Positions 29,111 to 37,815 of a stretch of 59,106 bases of DNA are shown here, piece by piece. Source of the stretch: Leptospira selangorensis (GTDB taxonomy: Bacteria > Spirochaetota > Leptospiria > Leptospirales > Leptospiraceae); NCBI RefSeq assembly GCF_004769405.1, contig NZ_RQES01000015.1, forward strand, positions 1-59,106. The letters run 5' to 3'. Made by a program: the position numbers and the translations under genes. Every line of letters starts with the position of its first letter. Positions within the stretch are counted from its first letter, which is position 1. The notes under the pieces are model-generated. The model did no database searches, was not told the DNA's origin, and worked only from the letters and a program-made list of their open reading frames with translations.

Positions 29111-29257
29111 GGACTCGAACGGCTAAGTCGGAGAGCGAAAATAGCTCGCGTAACGAGCGTACATTTTCGCGTCCGAAGCACAGGATGTGCTGAGGCCGAC
29201 GAAGCACGCCGCGGAACCCAGTCGAGTAGGATGCGAGACTGTGTAGCGGGCGAGTCC
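29111..29257 (+). ncRNA. candidate structured RNA or repeat, four nested stems
   Basis: Six stems nest without conflict: GGACTCG (29111-29117) with CGAGTCC (29251-29257) closes the structure; GTCGG (29127-29131) with CCGAC (29196-29200) encloses GCGAAAAT (29135-29142) with ATTTTCGC (29163-29170), which is capped by GCTCG/CGAGC (29144-29148, 29154-29158), plus AGCACA/TGTGCT (29177-29191); CAGTC/GACTG (29219-29241) fills the last arm. It is GC-richer than its surroundings and has no open frame of note. The first 11 nt (29110-29120) are the reverse complement of the tRNA-Leu T-arm. The strand is not certain, because stems fold from either strand. It may be a processed RNA or an intergenic repeat. 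Confidence 0.45.
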
Positions 29258-29323
29258 TCTACTCTGTTGAACTCCTCATATTAAACATTATAAATCGTTA
29301 ATACTATTGAATTAAATTTCAAA

Positions 29324-29421
29324 GCTCGATTCTTCATTCACAAACCGCGAAGGATCGAGCCGGGGTCAGAAAATCGTGGATGCGATTTTTTGACCGGAGG
29401 CGAGAGCCTGGCCCGAAGGGC
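29324..29421. other. second structured intergenic element
   Basis: Four consecutive hairpins: a 12-bp stem with one G-T (29324-29335 with 29349-29360), a 13-bp stem with one G-T (29364-29376 with 29383-29395), AGGC-GAGA-GCCT (29398-29409) and GCCC-GAA-GGGC (29411-29421). It ends 5 nt from the ispD stop. It could include the ispD terminator on the minus strand, although there is no simple T-run, or belong with the element at 29111 to one composite repeat. Confidence 0.5.
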
Positions 29422-29426
29422 GCGGC

Positions 29427-30137
29427 CTAATCCTTCTGCAGGCTTTGAAACAACGGCAAGATCGCTTCCGCTAAGGGGAGATCCGACTTTTCTGTGATTT
29501 TCAGATTATAAGGATTGGATTCCACCAGTTTGGAGCCTATACCCTGCTCCTGTGCCCAAGTGCATAAATCTGTCGGTTCTGTTGCGGGCGTTTTTTCCAG
29601 GATTTTTTTTAGGATATCTCCTCGGATCCCTTGAGGAGTTTTCATAAACCAGATCTTCTCGCGGTTTAAAAACTTGAAACTATCCTTTTCTGCTTCCAAA
29701 ACTGTTTCGTGATTTTTAGAAGCAAGTGTCGCTACTCCGAATTCCTCAGTAACGCTAGATAATCTATCTAAATCGTCCGAAGAAACAAAAGGTCTAGCTG
29801 CATCATGGATAAGAATGATATCATTCGCAGAAAATTGAATACTGGATATCCCGGCTAATGTGGAGCCGTGTCTTGTGTCTCCACCTTCTACTATTCTATC
29901 TCTTTCTCTAAGTAAAGAAGAACAAAGTGTTTCGGAGTCCAGAATATAATCTTTGTGAGATACTAAAACTATACTTTTGGTTTTTCCCCAGTCCAGAAAA
30001 GTTTCCAGACTATGGAGTAATATAGATTTCCCGTTTAACTCTAAAAATTGTTTCGGAATATCCGACTTCATTCGGGAGCCTGTTCCTCCCGAAAGAAGTA
30101 ATAGATAAATATTACCCGAGGGAAACCAGGACTTCAT
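29427..30137 (-). CDS. ispD: 2-C-methyl-D-erythritol 4-phosphate cytidylyltransferase
   Basis: Third enzyme of the MEP pathway to isoprenoids: CTP plus MEP gives CDP-methylerythritol (236 aa). The nucleotide-binding loop LLLSGGTGSRMKSDIPKQFLEL is near the N-terminus (about 13-33), followed by ILLHSLETF, GGDTRHGSTLAGI, LIHDAARPFVS, and TPQGIRGDIL. It begins with an ATG 26 nt inside the end of lysA, so it depends on lysA translation. The pairing of a lysine/peptidoglycan precursor gene and an isoprenoid (undecaprenyl carrier) gene is compatible with envelope synthesis. Confidence 0.95.
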   Translation of the reverse strand: MKSWFPSGNIYLLLLSGGTGSRMKSDIPKQFLELNGKSILLHSLETFLDWGKTKSIVLVSHKDYILDSETLCSSLLRERDRIVEGGDTRHGSTLAGISSIQFSANDIILIHDAARPFVSSDDLDRLSSVTEEFGVATLASKNHETVLEAEKDSFKFLNREKIWFMKTPQGIRGDILKKILEKTPATEPTDLCTWAQEQGIGSKLVESNPYNLKITEKSDLPLAEAILPLFQSLQKD

Positions 30138-31383
30138 TCTGAAGGACTTGTTCCAAGGTTTGTTTTTGGCGAACTAATTTTACGGATCCATCCAGATCGA
30201 TCAGTACTTCTTGCGTTTCCGGATAAGAATTATAATTTTTCACGGACATGGAAGAACAATAAGCTCCTGCTCCCTCCATTACCACTAAGTCTCCGATCTC
30301 AGGAATTTGTGTGGTTCTAAGTTGAGGTCCACCTCCTTCTTCCTGAGTGATCAAGTCTCCGCTTTCGCAGCAATGTCCTACGTATACGAAGTCCCCTGTT
30401 TTTTGTTCGGACTTTTCTTTAGTAGGGATCACTACCAATGGATGTTTTGCCGCGTATAAAGCAGGCCTTGTATTCACATCCATTCCCATATCTAATTTTA
30501 CGAATGTATATCCGCCGTCTCCGGTAAGTACGATATCGTCTACTTGAGTTAGAATTGCACCGTTATTCACCATTAAGAAGGAACCAGGCTCTATTTCCAT
30601 TTTGAGTTGGATCCCTTTTTCTTTGGCGTAATTTTCAAAGAGCTCTTTAACAGGTTTTCCAATAGTCTGAGGATCGGTTGTTTTTTCACCGATCATTCTT
30701 CCCACTTTAAAACCTCCACCTAGATTGACAGTTCTGCAATCCGGAAATTGAGCTGCGATCTCTAAGGTATAATGTGCTACTGCCTTCCAAACTTCCGGAT
30801 CTGAACCGGAACCTATATGAGTATGTACTCGTACAAGTTTGAGTCCGTATTTGGAGACGATCTCTTTTACCTTCCCGATCTCTTCATGCCAAATGCCGAA
30901 GGAAGAAGTTTTTCCTCCTACATCCGTCTTCTTAGTAGCTCCCGAACCCAAACCTGGATTAAAACGAATGCTCACTTCTTTTCCTGGGAACAATTTCCCA
31001 AATTCCTCTAATTGCCTAAGAGAACATGCGTTGAATTGAACTCCTTGCGGGATCAAATCCTTTAAGGATCTCGCCAATTGTTGGGAAGTGAGCAGAATAT
31101 CGGAAGGTTTAAATCCGGCAAGTATCGCACGTTGCACTTCGTGTTCCGAAGATGCATCTATATGTATGCCCTTCTTCTTTAAGATTTCCAGAACTGTTCT
31201 GCCTGGATTCGCTTTCATTGCAAATCGAACGGTCAGACCGAAAGCGTTAGGAAAGGCAAGAGCATCGTCGCAACTTTTTTCGATTCCTTTGCGAGAGTAC
31301 ACAAAAAGTGGGGTCCCGAAATTTGTTGCGATTTTTCTAGCTTCTTCGGGAGTCAAAAATTTAAGATTTTCTATTGATTGCAT
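30112..31383 (-). CDS. lysA: diaminopimelate decarboxylase
   Basis: PLP-dependent decarboxylation of meso-diaminopimelate to lysine (423 aa from the ATG at 31383; the longer frame would run 51 nt into the divergent gene at 31462). PLP Lys is in RFAMKANPG (about 60), then HTHIGSGSD, the phosphate-binding NLGGGFKV, and the dimer-interface CCESGDLI with GAGAYCSSM. One deviation: the usual EPGR motif reads EPGSFLM, replacing the Arg by Ser. The overall match is still clear, but a related amino-acid decarboxylase cannot be fully excluded. No strong binding site at the start. Confidence 0.9.
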   Translation of the reverse strand: MQSIENLKFLTPEEARKIATNFGTPLFVYSRKGIEKSCDDALAFPNAFGLTVRFAMKANPGRTVLEILKKKGIHIDASSEHEVQRAILAGFKPSDILLTSQQLARSLKDLIPQGVQFNACSLRQLEEFGKLFPGKEVSIRFNPGLGSGATKKTDVGGKTSSFGIWHEEIGKVKEIVSKYGLKLVRVHTHIGSGSDPEVWKAVAHYTLEIAAQFPDCRTVNLGGGFKVGRMIGEKTTDPQTIGKPVKELFENYAKEKGIQLKMEIEPGSFLMVNNGAILTQVDDIVLTGDGGYTFVKLDMGMDVNTRPALYAAKHPLVVIPTKEKSEQKTGDFVYVGHCCESGDLITQEEGGGPQLRTTQIPEIGDLVVMEGAGAYCSSMSVKNYNSYPETQEVLIDLDGSVKLVRQKQTLEQVLQNEVLVSLG

Positions 31384-31461
31384 AGGGTTAGAGGGTTTTC
31401 TAGATAGTTCTAGGCCATCTTTTAGAGCGGTCCGGGTTTTTTCAAAGGCAAAATTTCCGAT

Positions 31462-32529
31462 ATGGCAGGCAAAATCACTCACCTCGAAGCTCTTTCGCAA
31501 GTCTGCAAACACCTAGACCACGGAACTGCGGAACAGAGAAAGATCGCAAAACTTTTAAGAGAAGAAAGTACCCGTAAGTTCGCTAATATAGGCGCGATCG
31601 CTCCCGATATTTTTTATTTTTATCATGTCCTTTCTCCCGTTCGCACCAAAAAGGCACTTCCTTGGGGAGACCTAAGCCATCATGAAAACGTTTTGGAATT
31701 GATCCTGAACTTTTTGGACGGGGTTCTCACAGTCGAAGAAGGAATTTATAGAGATCGTTTTCTAGCATTCACTTTAGGTTATATCATCCACTGCGCTGTG
31801 GACATCGTCACTCACCCTTATATCTTTTTTATATCCGGAGATTATTATAACGCAGATAAAGAAATCAGCTCCAAGGCTCAATACAATCATATGAGAGTTG
31901 AGTTCGCGTTGGATTCTTGGCTTCTGGATTTCAGATGGGGAATGACTCCTAAAGCGTATGATTTTGTGCAACATGTGGACGTGATCTTCAAGGGAAAAGA
32001 CGGGAAGAAAAAAATGGATCCTATGCTTTGGAACTTTTGGCTAAAAGGTTTAAAGGCAACTTTTCCGAAAGAGTTTAAAGAAAAGTATATCGGCTCCGAA
32101 GAAAAGATCATCCCAGGAGATATCCTGAACGAATCTTTCTTAGGTTATTTGTATTTTCATAGATACTTGGATTCCAGAAGTAAGATAGTAAGAGCGGCAC
32201 TTAGCTTTTTAGATAAGATCACTTTGCATAAAGTAAATTCTTCCGTCCTAATGCTTCCATTAAAGGAACATATAGACAAAAGGATCATGAACGAAGAAAA
32301 AAGAGAATGGTCTTATCCTGCAGATCCAAATTTAATTCGTAATGATTCTTTCGTGGAACTGATCAATAGAGCTTGTGAGGCCGCAAAAGATGCAGTTACA
32401 AATGCCTGGGGTTATGTTCACGATAAAACTTCTCGTTCTTCCATGATCAAAGAATACCAAGGTTATAATTTAGATACCGGACTTAGATTCCACGGCATCG
32501 ATAAGATGCGTCAGTTTTCGCCTTTATAA
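31462..32529 (+). CDS. zinc-dependent phospholipase C-domain protein
   Basis: A 355-aa cytoplasmic-looking protein with the zinc-dependent phospholipase C fold (PF00882-like): THLEALSQ with an early His, GAIAPDIFYFYH, DLSHHENV, and LGYIIHCAVDIVTHPYI. The His/Asp set of these helices corresponds to the metal-binding residues of the family. There is no signal peptide, unlike secreted phospholipases, so the substrate is open. First gene of a rightward run with pbp1A; 78 nt from the divergent lysA start. Confidence 0.75.
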   Translation: MAGKITHLEALSQVCKHLDHGTAEQRKIAKLLREESTRKFANIGAIAPDIFYFYHVLSPVRTKKALPWGDLSHHENVLELILNFLDGVLTVEEGIYRDRFLAFTLGYIIHCAVDIVTHPYIFFISGDYYNADKEISSKAQYNHMRVEFALDSWLLDFRWGMTPKAYDFVQHVDVIFKGKDGKKKMDPMLWNFWLKGLKATFPKEFKEKYIGSEEKIIPGDILNESFLGYLYFHRYLDSRSKIVRAALSFLDKITLHKVNSSVLMLPLKEHIDKRIMNEEKREWSYPADPNLIRNDSFVELINRACEAAKDAVTNAWGYVHDKTSRSSMIKEYQGYNLDTGLRFHGIDKMRQFSPL

Positions 32530-32547
32530 AAAGCAGAAATAAACCAA

Positions 32548-35022
32548 ATGAAACACGAACCCGTAGATTTTTTCACAAGATATTTCGTAGTACTTTTTAG
32601 AGACAGGATCCAATCTCGTTTGGATTCTTCCGATCCTGTTCGTAAACTTATCTATCTTGTTTTAGGACTTATCTTCTTAAACGGATTTTTATTCGTATTC
32701 TCCATCAAAGACATTTGGCAGGTCCCTAAGGCGGATCGTTACGAAAAACCTTCCCTACTTTTCGGGATCAATACCGAAGGAAAATACGAACCTATCGCAG
32801 AGTTTTATAGATTTTCCAGAGTGGTGATCACTGACGAAGATCTTCCTGGCGGTTTCGAGGACAATAAGGTCATTCGTTGTTTTGTTTCGACAGAAGATAA
32901 TAATTTCAGATCTCATAAAGGTCTAGATCTTCGAGGAATTTTCAGAGCGACTATGGTAAACCTTCTTGCCGGAAGAGTAAAAGAAGGTGCGTCCACAATC
33001 ACTCAACAGGTTGCCAGATTAAAATTTTTAAACACGGAAAGATCCTTTTTACGAAAGGCAAGAGAAGCGTGGCTGGCCCTACTTTTAGAATTAGTATTCG
33101 ATAAAAAAACCTTAATCGGTATTTATTTAAATGAGATCCCTCTCGGTCACGGTACAATCGGTGTAGGTGCCGCGGCAAAATTCTATTTCAGAAAAGATAT
33201 CAAAGATCTAAGTTGGGGAGAAGCTGCACTTCTCGCAAGTTTGACCACAAGACCCAAAGAATTTTCTCCTTTGGTAAATCCAAATACATCTGCTTCCAAG
33301 GTAAGAGTTGTATTCAAAAAGCTGGTGGAAAACGGTATCTTGGATGTGGAAACCGCCGAAAGAGAATTCGAAGCTTTTTCTGAATATTATATAACCTTAA
33401 ATCGTTCTCCTAACGATTCCGCATTCTCCGATCGCCTCAATAAATTCCCGTATTTTACGGAATATGTGCGTAAAAACCTGGCCCGTTATATACCTTCTCA
33501 ACAGATCTACGAGGGCGGTTTAAAGATCTATACCACCCTAAACATACAACACCAAGCCCAGGCAGAAAAGGCGCTTGTCGCGGGTCTAAAACAACAGACC
33601 CAATTATCCAACCAAAGGGCTTTCACCAAAATTGACTCTTTCGAAGATTCCTACGGTTCTACCTATAAACTTCTGGCGGAACTTCATGATCTTCCTGAAT
33701 TCAAGTTTAAGATCTCTCGCTCTTATAGAACATTCAATAGGGCTTGGCAGGAAGAATTTAGAGACGATTTATCCGTCTTAAATTTGATCTCAGGCACGGA
33801 AGGTTTAGGGGAAGCAATCGACTGGAACTATAGAACCCAAGCAACTGAAGACCATTTATTACCTGTAGAAGGCGCGTTAATCTCCATTCGCCCGGACACA
33901 GGCTATATCACTGCAATGGCAGGAGGTTCCGGATTTAGATCCGATAACCAACAGATCCGTGCATTCCAAGCATATAGACAACCGGGCTCCGCATTTAAAC
34001 CTTTAGTATATGCTTCCGCGATGGAATATTATCATGAACATCCGGATGATAAGAAAAACGTTACCGCTGCTTCTCTATTTGATGATTCTCCTCTCCAATA
34101 TGTTTTAGAAGATGGAGATGAATGGAACCCAAGTAATTATTCGGGAGAATATTCCGGATTCATCCGCTTGAGAGAAGCACTCGAACTTTCCAGAAATAGT
34201 GTCGCCGTTCGACTCCTTGAACATACCGGTCTAAACAATCTTCTGCCAAGACTTGAAAAACTTTTACAAGTAGAGAATAGAAATCTTCCAAGAGACTTTT
34301 CAATCGCATTAGGAAGTTTTGAAGTTTCTCCTTATGAACTCGCAAGATCTTATGCGGTATTCGCTTCCGGAGGAAAACAAGTTTTCCCTCTAAGCGTTTT
34401 ATATGTGGAAGATGAACAAGGAAATCTAATCAAAGATTTCAGAAAAGAATTCGAATCCAAAGAAAGAAAAAGATTACTCTCTCCCGAAACAAGTTACGTG
34501 ATCACTTCCATGATGGAAGACGTGATCAAAAAAGGAACAGGTACCGGGGCTAGATCTTATGGACTCACTCGTCCCGCCGCCGGAAAAACAGGGACCACAA
34601 ATAATTTTAGAGATGCCTGGTTTGCAGGTTACACTCCGGAACTTGTAGCGGTCGTTTGGGTGGGTTATGATACGGGAACACTTTCACTCGGTCGTGGAAT
34701 GTCAGGTGCAGTTGTAGCCGCTCCTATCTGGGGAAGATTTATGGCGAACGCTCTCTCTCACGAAAAATCTAGATCATTCGATTTCGGAGACGCAAAAATT
34801 GTTCGCAGGACCATCTGCTCCATCTCCGGAAAACTTCCAGGTTCTCATTGTTACCAAACGGAAGAAGAAGTATTCGATAAAGATACAGTCCCAAAGGAAG
34901 TCTGCGAAGATCATAGAGGAATGAGCGAACCGGATCCGACTCCCACCCATACCACGGACCCAGGAACTACTAAAAAGAAAAAACCGAATCTCTTTGAAGG
35001 CGATGAAGACGTAATCCGGTAA
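32548..35022 (+). CDS. mrcA: penicillin-binding protein 1A (bifunctional transglycosylase/transpeptidase)
   Basis: Class A PBP (824 aa) that polymerises and cross-links peptidoglycan. One N-terminal TM helix (YLVLGLIFLNGFLFVFSI), then the GT51 domain with catalytic Glu in STEDNNFRSHKGLD, EGASTITQQVAR, LNEIPLGHGTIGVGAAA. Next the transpeptidase domain: SxxK in PGSAFKPLVYA, SxN in SRNSVAV, KTG in AGKTGTTNNFRDAW. The C-terminus carries a Cys pair (TICSISGKLPGSHC) and a Thr/Lys-rich tail. Follows the phospholipase-like gene by 18 nt; bactofilin comes 73 nt after. Confidence 0.95.
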   Translation: MKHEPVDFFTRYFVVLFRDRIQSRLDSSDPVRKLIYLVLGLIFLNGFLFVFSIKDIWQVPKADRYEKPSLLFGINTEGKYEPIAEFYRFSRVVITDEDLPGGFEDNKVIRCFVSTEDNNFRSHKGLDLRGIFRATMVNLLAGRVKEGASTITQQVARLKFLNTERSFLRKAREAWLALLLELVFDKKTLIGIYLNEIPLGHGTIGVGAAAKFYFRKDIKDLSWGEAALLASLTTRPKEFSPLVNPNTSASKVRVVFKKLVENGILDVETAEREFEAFSEYYITLNRSPNDSAFSDRLNKFPYFTEYVRKNLARYIPSQQIYEGGLKIYTTLNIQHQAQAEKALVAGLKQQTQLSNQRAFTKIDSFEDSYGSTYKLLAELHDLPEFKFKISRSYRTFNRAWQEEFRDDLSVLNLISGTEGLGEAIDWNYRTQATEDHLLPVEGALISIRPDTGYITAMAGGSGFRSDNQQIRAFQAYRQPGSAFKPLVYASAMEYYHEHPDDKKNVTAASLFDDSPLQYVLEDGDEWNPSNYSGEYSGFIRLREALELSRNSVAVRLLEHTGLNNLLPRLEKLLQVENRNLPRDFSIALGSFEVSPYELARSYAVFASGGKQVFPLSVLYVEDEQGNLIKDFRKEFESKERKRLLSPETSYVITSMMEDVIKKGTGTGARSYGLTRPAAGKTGTTNNFRDAWFAGYTPELVAVVWVGYDTGTLSLGRGMSGAVVAAPIWGRFMANALSHEKSRSFDFGDAKIVRRTICSISGKLPGSHCYQTEEEVFDKDTVPKEVCEDHRGMSEPDPTPTHTTDPGTTKKKKPNLFEGDEDVIR

Positions 35023-35095
35023 GTTCTAATACAAAAAGAGTTGTCGATTTCGGAACCACCCACCAAATAGATGAATCAGCAGTCAGGAGTAACAG

Positions 35096-35506
35096 ATGGC
35101 CATCGGTAAGGATAATAATAACAGCGTAATCGGCCCAGGTTCCATTTTTGAGGGCAAATTCTATATCGCTGGTTCCCTACGTATCGACGGAAAATTCGAA
35201 GGGGAAATTAAAACCGACGACGCATTATTTATTGGAGAAACCGGTAAGGTTCGCACAAACATTTCTGCAAGAGAAGTGATCGTAGCAGGGACTTTGATCG
35301 GAAATATTAAGGCGGAATCAGAAGTCCGCTTGGAAGAAACTGGACGTCTCTTAGGGGATATTATCGCTCCCGCTCTTTCCCTGGCAAAAGGTGTGGTAGC
35401 AAAAGGAAATATCACCGTAACCGGAGGCCAAAAGAAAGACGTTAAAAAGATCGTAGAAGAATCTTTTGGCGGCACAAGGACCCTGGACAACGGAAAGGAA
35501 GAATAA
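35096..35506 (+). CDS. bactofilin (polymer-forming cytoskeletal protein)
   Basis: A 136-aa protein that is almost entirely one right-handed beta-helix: repeating short strands as in IFEGKFYIAGSLRIDGKFEGEI, LFIGETGKVRTNISAREVIVAGTLIGNIKAESEVRLEETG. Bactofilins self-assemble into membrane-associated filaments and localise wall enzymes; in L. biflexa a bactofilin is known to influence the helical pitch of the cell. The start has AGGAG 6-7 nt upstream. It is followed by the M23 peptidase gene, the usual bactofilin partner. Confidence 0.93.
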   Translation: MAIGKDNNNSVIGPGSIFEGKFYIAGSLRIDGKFEGEIKTDDALFIGETGKVRTNISAREVIVAGTLIGNIKAESEVRLEETGRLLGDIIAPALSLAKGVVAKGNITVTGGQKKDVKKIVEESFGGTRTLDNGKEE

Positions 35507-35516
35507 ACTCTTAAGT

Positions 35517-35582
35517 CCCGAGTTCTTTTTTCCCACCTCTTAGATTTGTTCGAATCAAAAACTCGGGTGGTTCTCCACCCGA
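35517..35582 (+). promoter_or_regulatory. two mutually exclusive hairpins between bactofilin and M23 genes
   Basis: CCCGAGTT (35517-35524) pairs with AACTCGGG (35560-35567), while TCGGGTGG (35563-35570) pairs with CCACCCGA (35575-35582). They share 35563-35567, so only one can form at a time. The layout resembles an attenuator or anti-terminator pair controlling the downstream gene. No T-run follows the second hairpin; it ends 18 nt before the M23 start and could hide initiation. Confidence 0.4.
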
Positions 35583-35600
35583 TCAGCCGATACTCATAGT

Positions 35601-36722
35601 ATGATCTTCAAGAAGCCCAGGCAATTGACCGCAGGAAAGGAAATCCTCCGGACAGATAATTTCACCCTGATCTATCTGGGCGCTTTCCATTTCCATTATT
35701 CCTTTTATTTCAGAGGTAACCTATACCACGGAAATTTGGATTTCAGAAGACGTAAATTCCGCGTTATCCCTCTTGTAGCATCCGTCATTTTTATGGTCCT
35801 ATTTTTAGGAATTTGGATGAGCCCATCTAATGCTTCCATGGAATCCGCTTCCACAGAAGTGACAGAGAACGATTCAGAAGACTTAAAAGCCAAAAAAGGT
35901 GACGAAAAGTTCTTAGAAGAATCTGAAAAAGCAAAACTCACTATCTTGATGGCGAATGAGATCAAAAGTGCCTCCGATAAAAAGAAACAACTTAAAGTAG
36001 TCACTTATAAAGTTAAAAGAAACGAAACACTTTCAGAGATCGCAACCCGTTATAAAGTTTCTATGGAATCCATCGCGGGTTCTTCCAGTATCAATTTAGA
36101 AGATACTTTATATCCGGGACAAATATTACAGATCCCGAATAAACAAGGTCTATTATACAAATTTAAGGCGGGAGATACTGTCGCTAAGGTGGCTTCTCTT
36201 TACAAAGTAAACCTGGATGAAATTTTAGAAGAGAATAAATTGGATGATCTGGACATTCTTCGTCCTGGCCAAAAAGTTTTCCTTCCAGGAGCTGTGATCC
36301 CGGATCCAGCACCTAAATGGGTGGTTCCTGTTACTTCTCATGTAGTTACTTCCAATTATGGATGGAGAACCTTCCCTCAACATAAATTCCATGAAGCGCT
36401 GGACTTAAAAGCAAACTACGAAGCAGTTATGGCTGCCCGTAATGGAAAGGTAGTATTCTCCGGATGGATGGGCGGTTACGGAAACGCGATCGTGATCGAA
36501 CATAACGACGATTTCAAAACATTATATGCTCACAACTCCAGACTAAACGTAAAACGTGGAGACTATGTGGTTGCGGGTAAAAAGATCTCAACTTCCGGAT
36601 GTACCGGTTATTGTTTTGGTCCCCACCTACATTTCGAGGTAATCCACAAAGGAAAATCGGTTAACCCCGGAAAATATCTAAAAGGCCTCAGCTATAAAAG
36701 AGGCTCTAAACCGAATCATTAA
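35601..36722 (+). CDS. LysM-M23 peptidoglycan endopeptidase
   Basis: A 373-aa membrane-anchored wall hydrolase. A basic cytoplasmic N-terminus, one TM helix near 53-73 (VIPLVASVIFMVLFLGIWM), two LysM repeats (YKVKRNETLSEIATRYKV...PGQILQIP; YKFKAGDTVAKVASLYKV...PGQKVFLP), then an M23 domain with the zinc ligands in FHEALDL and HLHFEV and a GCTGYCFGPH stretch. Such enzymes cut peptide cross-links; those next to bactofilins shape the cell. The N-terminus before the TM helix is long, and the true start may be later. Together with bactofilin this is a shape module. Confidence 0.9.
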   Translation: MIFKKPRQLTAGKEILRTDNFTLIYLGAFHFHYSFYFRGNLYHGNLDFRRRKFRVIPLVASVIFMVLFLGIWMSPSNASMESASTEVTENDSEDLKAKKGDEKFLEESEKAKLTILMANEIKSASDKKKQLKVVTYKVKRNETLSEIATRYKVSMESIAGSSSINLEDTLYPGQILQIPNKQGLLYKFKAGDTVAKVASLYKVNLDEILEENKLDDLDILRPGQKVFLPGAVIPDPAPKWVVPVTSHVVTSNYGWRTFPQHKFHEALDLKANYEAVMAARNGKVVFSGWMGGYGNAIVIEHNDDFKTLYAHNSRLNVKRGDYVVAGKKISTSGCTGYCFGPHLHFEVIHKGKSVNPGKYLKGLSYKRGSKPNH

Positions 36723-36729
36723 GATTATT

Positions 36730-37815
36730 ATGTTTCGATCTTTCTTTTTTGTTCTTAGTTTCTTTCTTATATTAAGCTGTGGACCTTCTGTTTCAGAACA
36801 TCTGGAAAAAAGGACCAATTCCCAATATTCTTCCACTCATGGGATCGAAGTATTTTTTAATACTTCCAGAGCAGTCAATCCAGGAACACAAGTCGCCTGT
36901 TCTAATTCTTATTTTCTGAATTTCGGAAATATGGGAACACAATCAGGTTCCTGTTTGATAAATGTTCCTGCAGACAGAGAGATCGGCTCACTCCCCTTTG
37001 GGCTGGGTAATAAAGAGAAATCATTTCAATTCTTAGAACATAGAGTTGCAATCCAGGGCAAAACCAAAGAAGAACAGGAAAAACTTTGGTGGAAAAAAAT
37101 AGAAGAAGATCCCTTCGAAGAAGTGATCGTATTCGTCCACGGATTTAATGTAAACTTTGAGGAAGCAATTTTAAGAGCGGCTCAACTCAAATATGATCTC
37201 AAATTTCCAGGCAAAGTAGCTCTGTATACTTGGCCTGCAGGGGGAGATGGTTCAATGCTTGGGACCTTCTTCCTGAAAAACACTTACGAAAAAAATCTAG
37301 TCTCTGCCAGAAGTAGCAGGGATTCTTTCAAAAACTTCCTGAAAAGAATGGTCTCTACCAATAAAAAGATCCATCTATTGGTACATTCTATGGGTCATCA
37401 AGTAGTCCTAAATTCGGTTTCCGAACTTTCTAAAGAATGGGGAAATAAACCTTTCCTAAAGGAATTGGTTTTGAATGCGCCGGATTATGATACGGGCGAG
37501 TTCATTTTGATCCTAGATAGTTTGCTAAAATCCTCGGATAGGATCACACTATACTGCTCTCCCGGAGACTCCGCATTATTTGCTTCTGCCCAAATCCACC
37601 AGACAGGAAGACTAGGCGCTTGTTCCAAATTTCCTGGTGTGGATGTAGTCAATGTGAACCCGATCGACGCCTCTTTATTGTCATTGGGTCATGGATATTA
37701 TTCTTCTCGTCCAATCCTAACAGATCTATACCAACTGTTTTTGGGCCTAGGAGCGGAGAAGAGACTATTCATCCGCAAGTCCTACGGAAACGAAAACTAT
37801 ATTCTCCGAAATTAA
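36730..37815 (+). CDS. alpha/beta-hydrolase lipoprotein (DUF900 type)
   Basis: Lipoprotein (361 aa) with lipobox LILSC (Cys17) and an alpha/beta-hydrolase fold of the DUF900 family: VIVFVHGFNVNFEEAI (oxyanion-hole region), ALYTWPAGG, and the nucleophile elbow LLVHSMGHQVV (GxSxG variant HSMGH). A catalytic His is likely in LSLGHGYYSS near the end, and Asp in the LNAPDYDTG area. Probably an envelope esterase or lipase; substrate unknown. It starts 8 nt after the M23 gene, so it likely belongs to that operon. Confidence 0.82.
   Translation: MFRSFFFVLSFFLILSCGPSVSEHLEKRTNSQYSSTHGIEVFFNTSRAVNPGTQVACSNSYFLNFGNMGTQSGSCLINVPADREIGSLPFGLGNKEKSFQFLEHRVAIQGKTKEEQEKLWWKKIEEDPFEEVIVFVHGFNVNFEEAILRAAQLKYDLKFPGKVALYTWPAGGDGSMLGTFFLKNTYEKNLVSARSSRDSFKNFLKRMVSTNKKIHLLVHSMGHQVVLNSVSELSKEWGNKPFLKELVLNAPDYDTGEFILILDSLLKSSDRITLYCSPGDSALFASAQIHQTGRLGACSKFPGVDVVNVNPIDASLLSLGHGYYSSRPILTDLYQLFLGLGAEKRLFIRKSYGNENYILRN

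Noticed and set aside
31384..31512. Upstream extension of LysA
   Set aside because: It would overlap the divergent gene at 31462 and adds residues unlike the family N-terminus.
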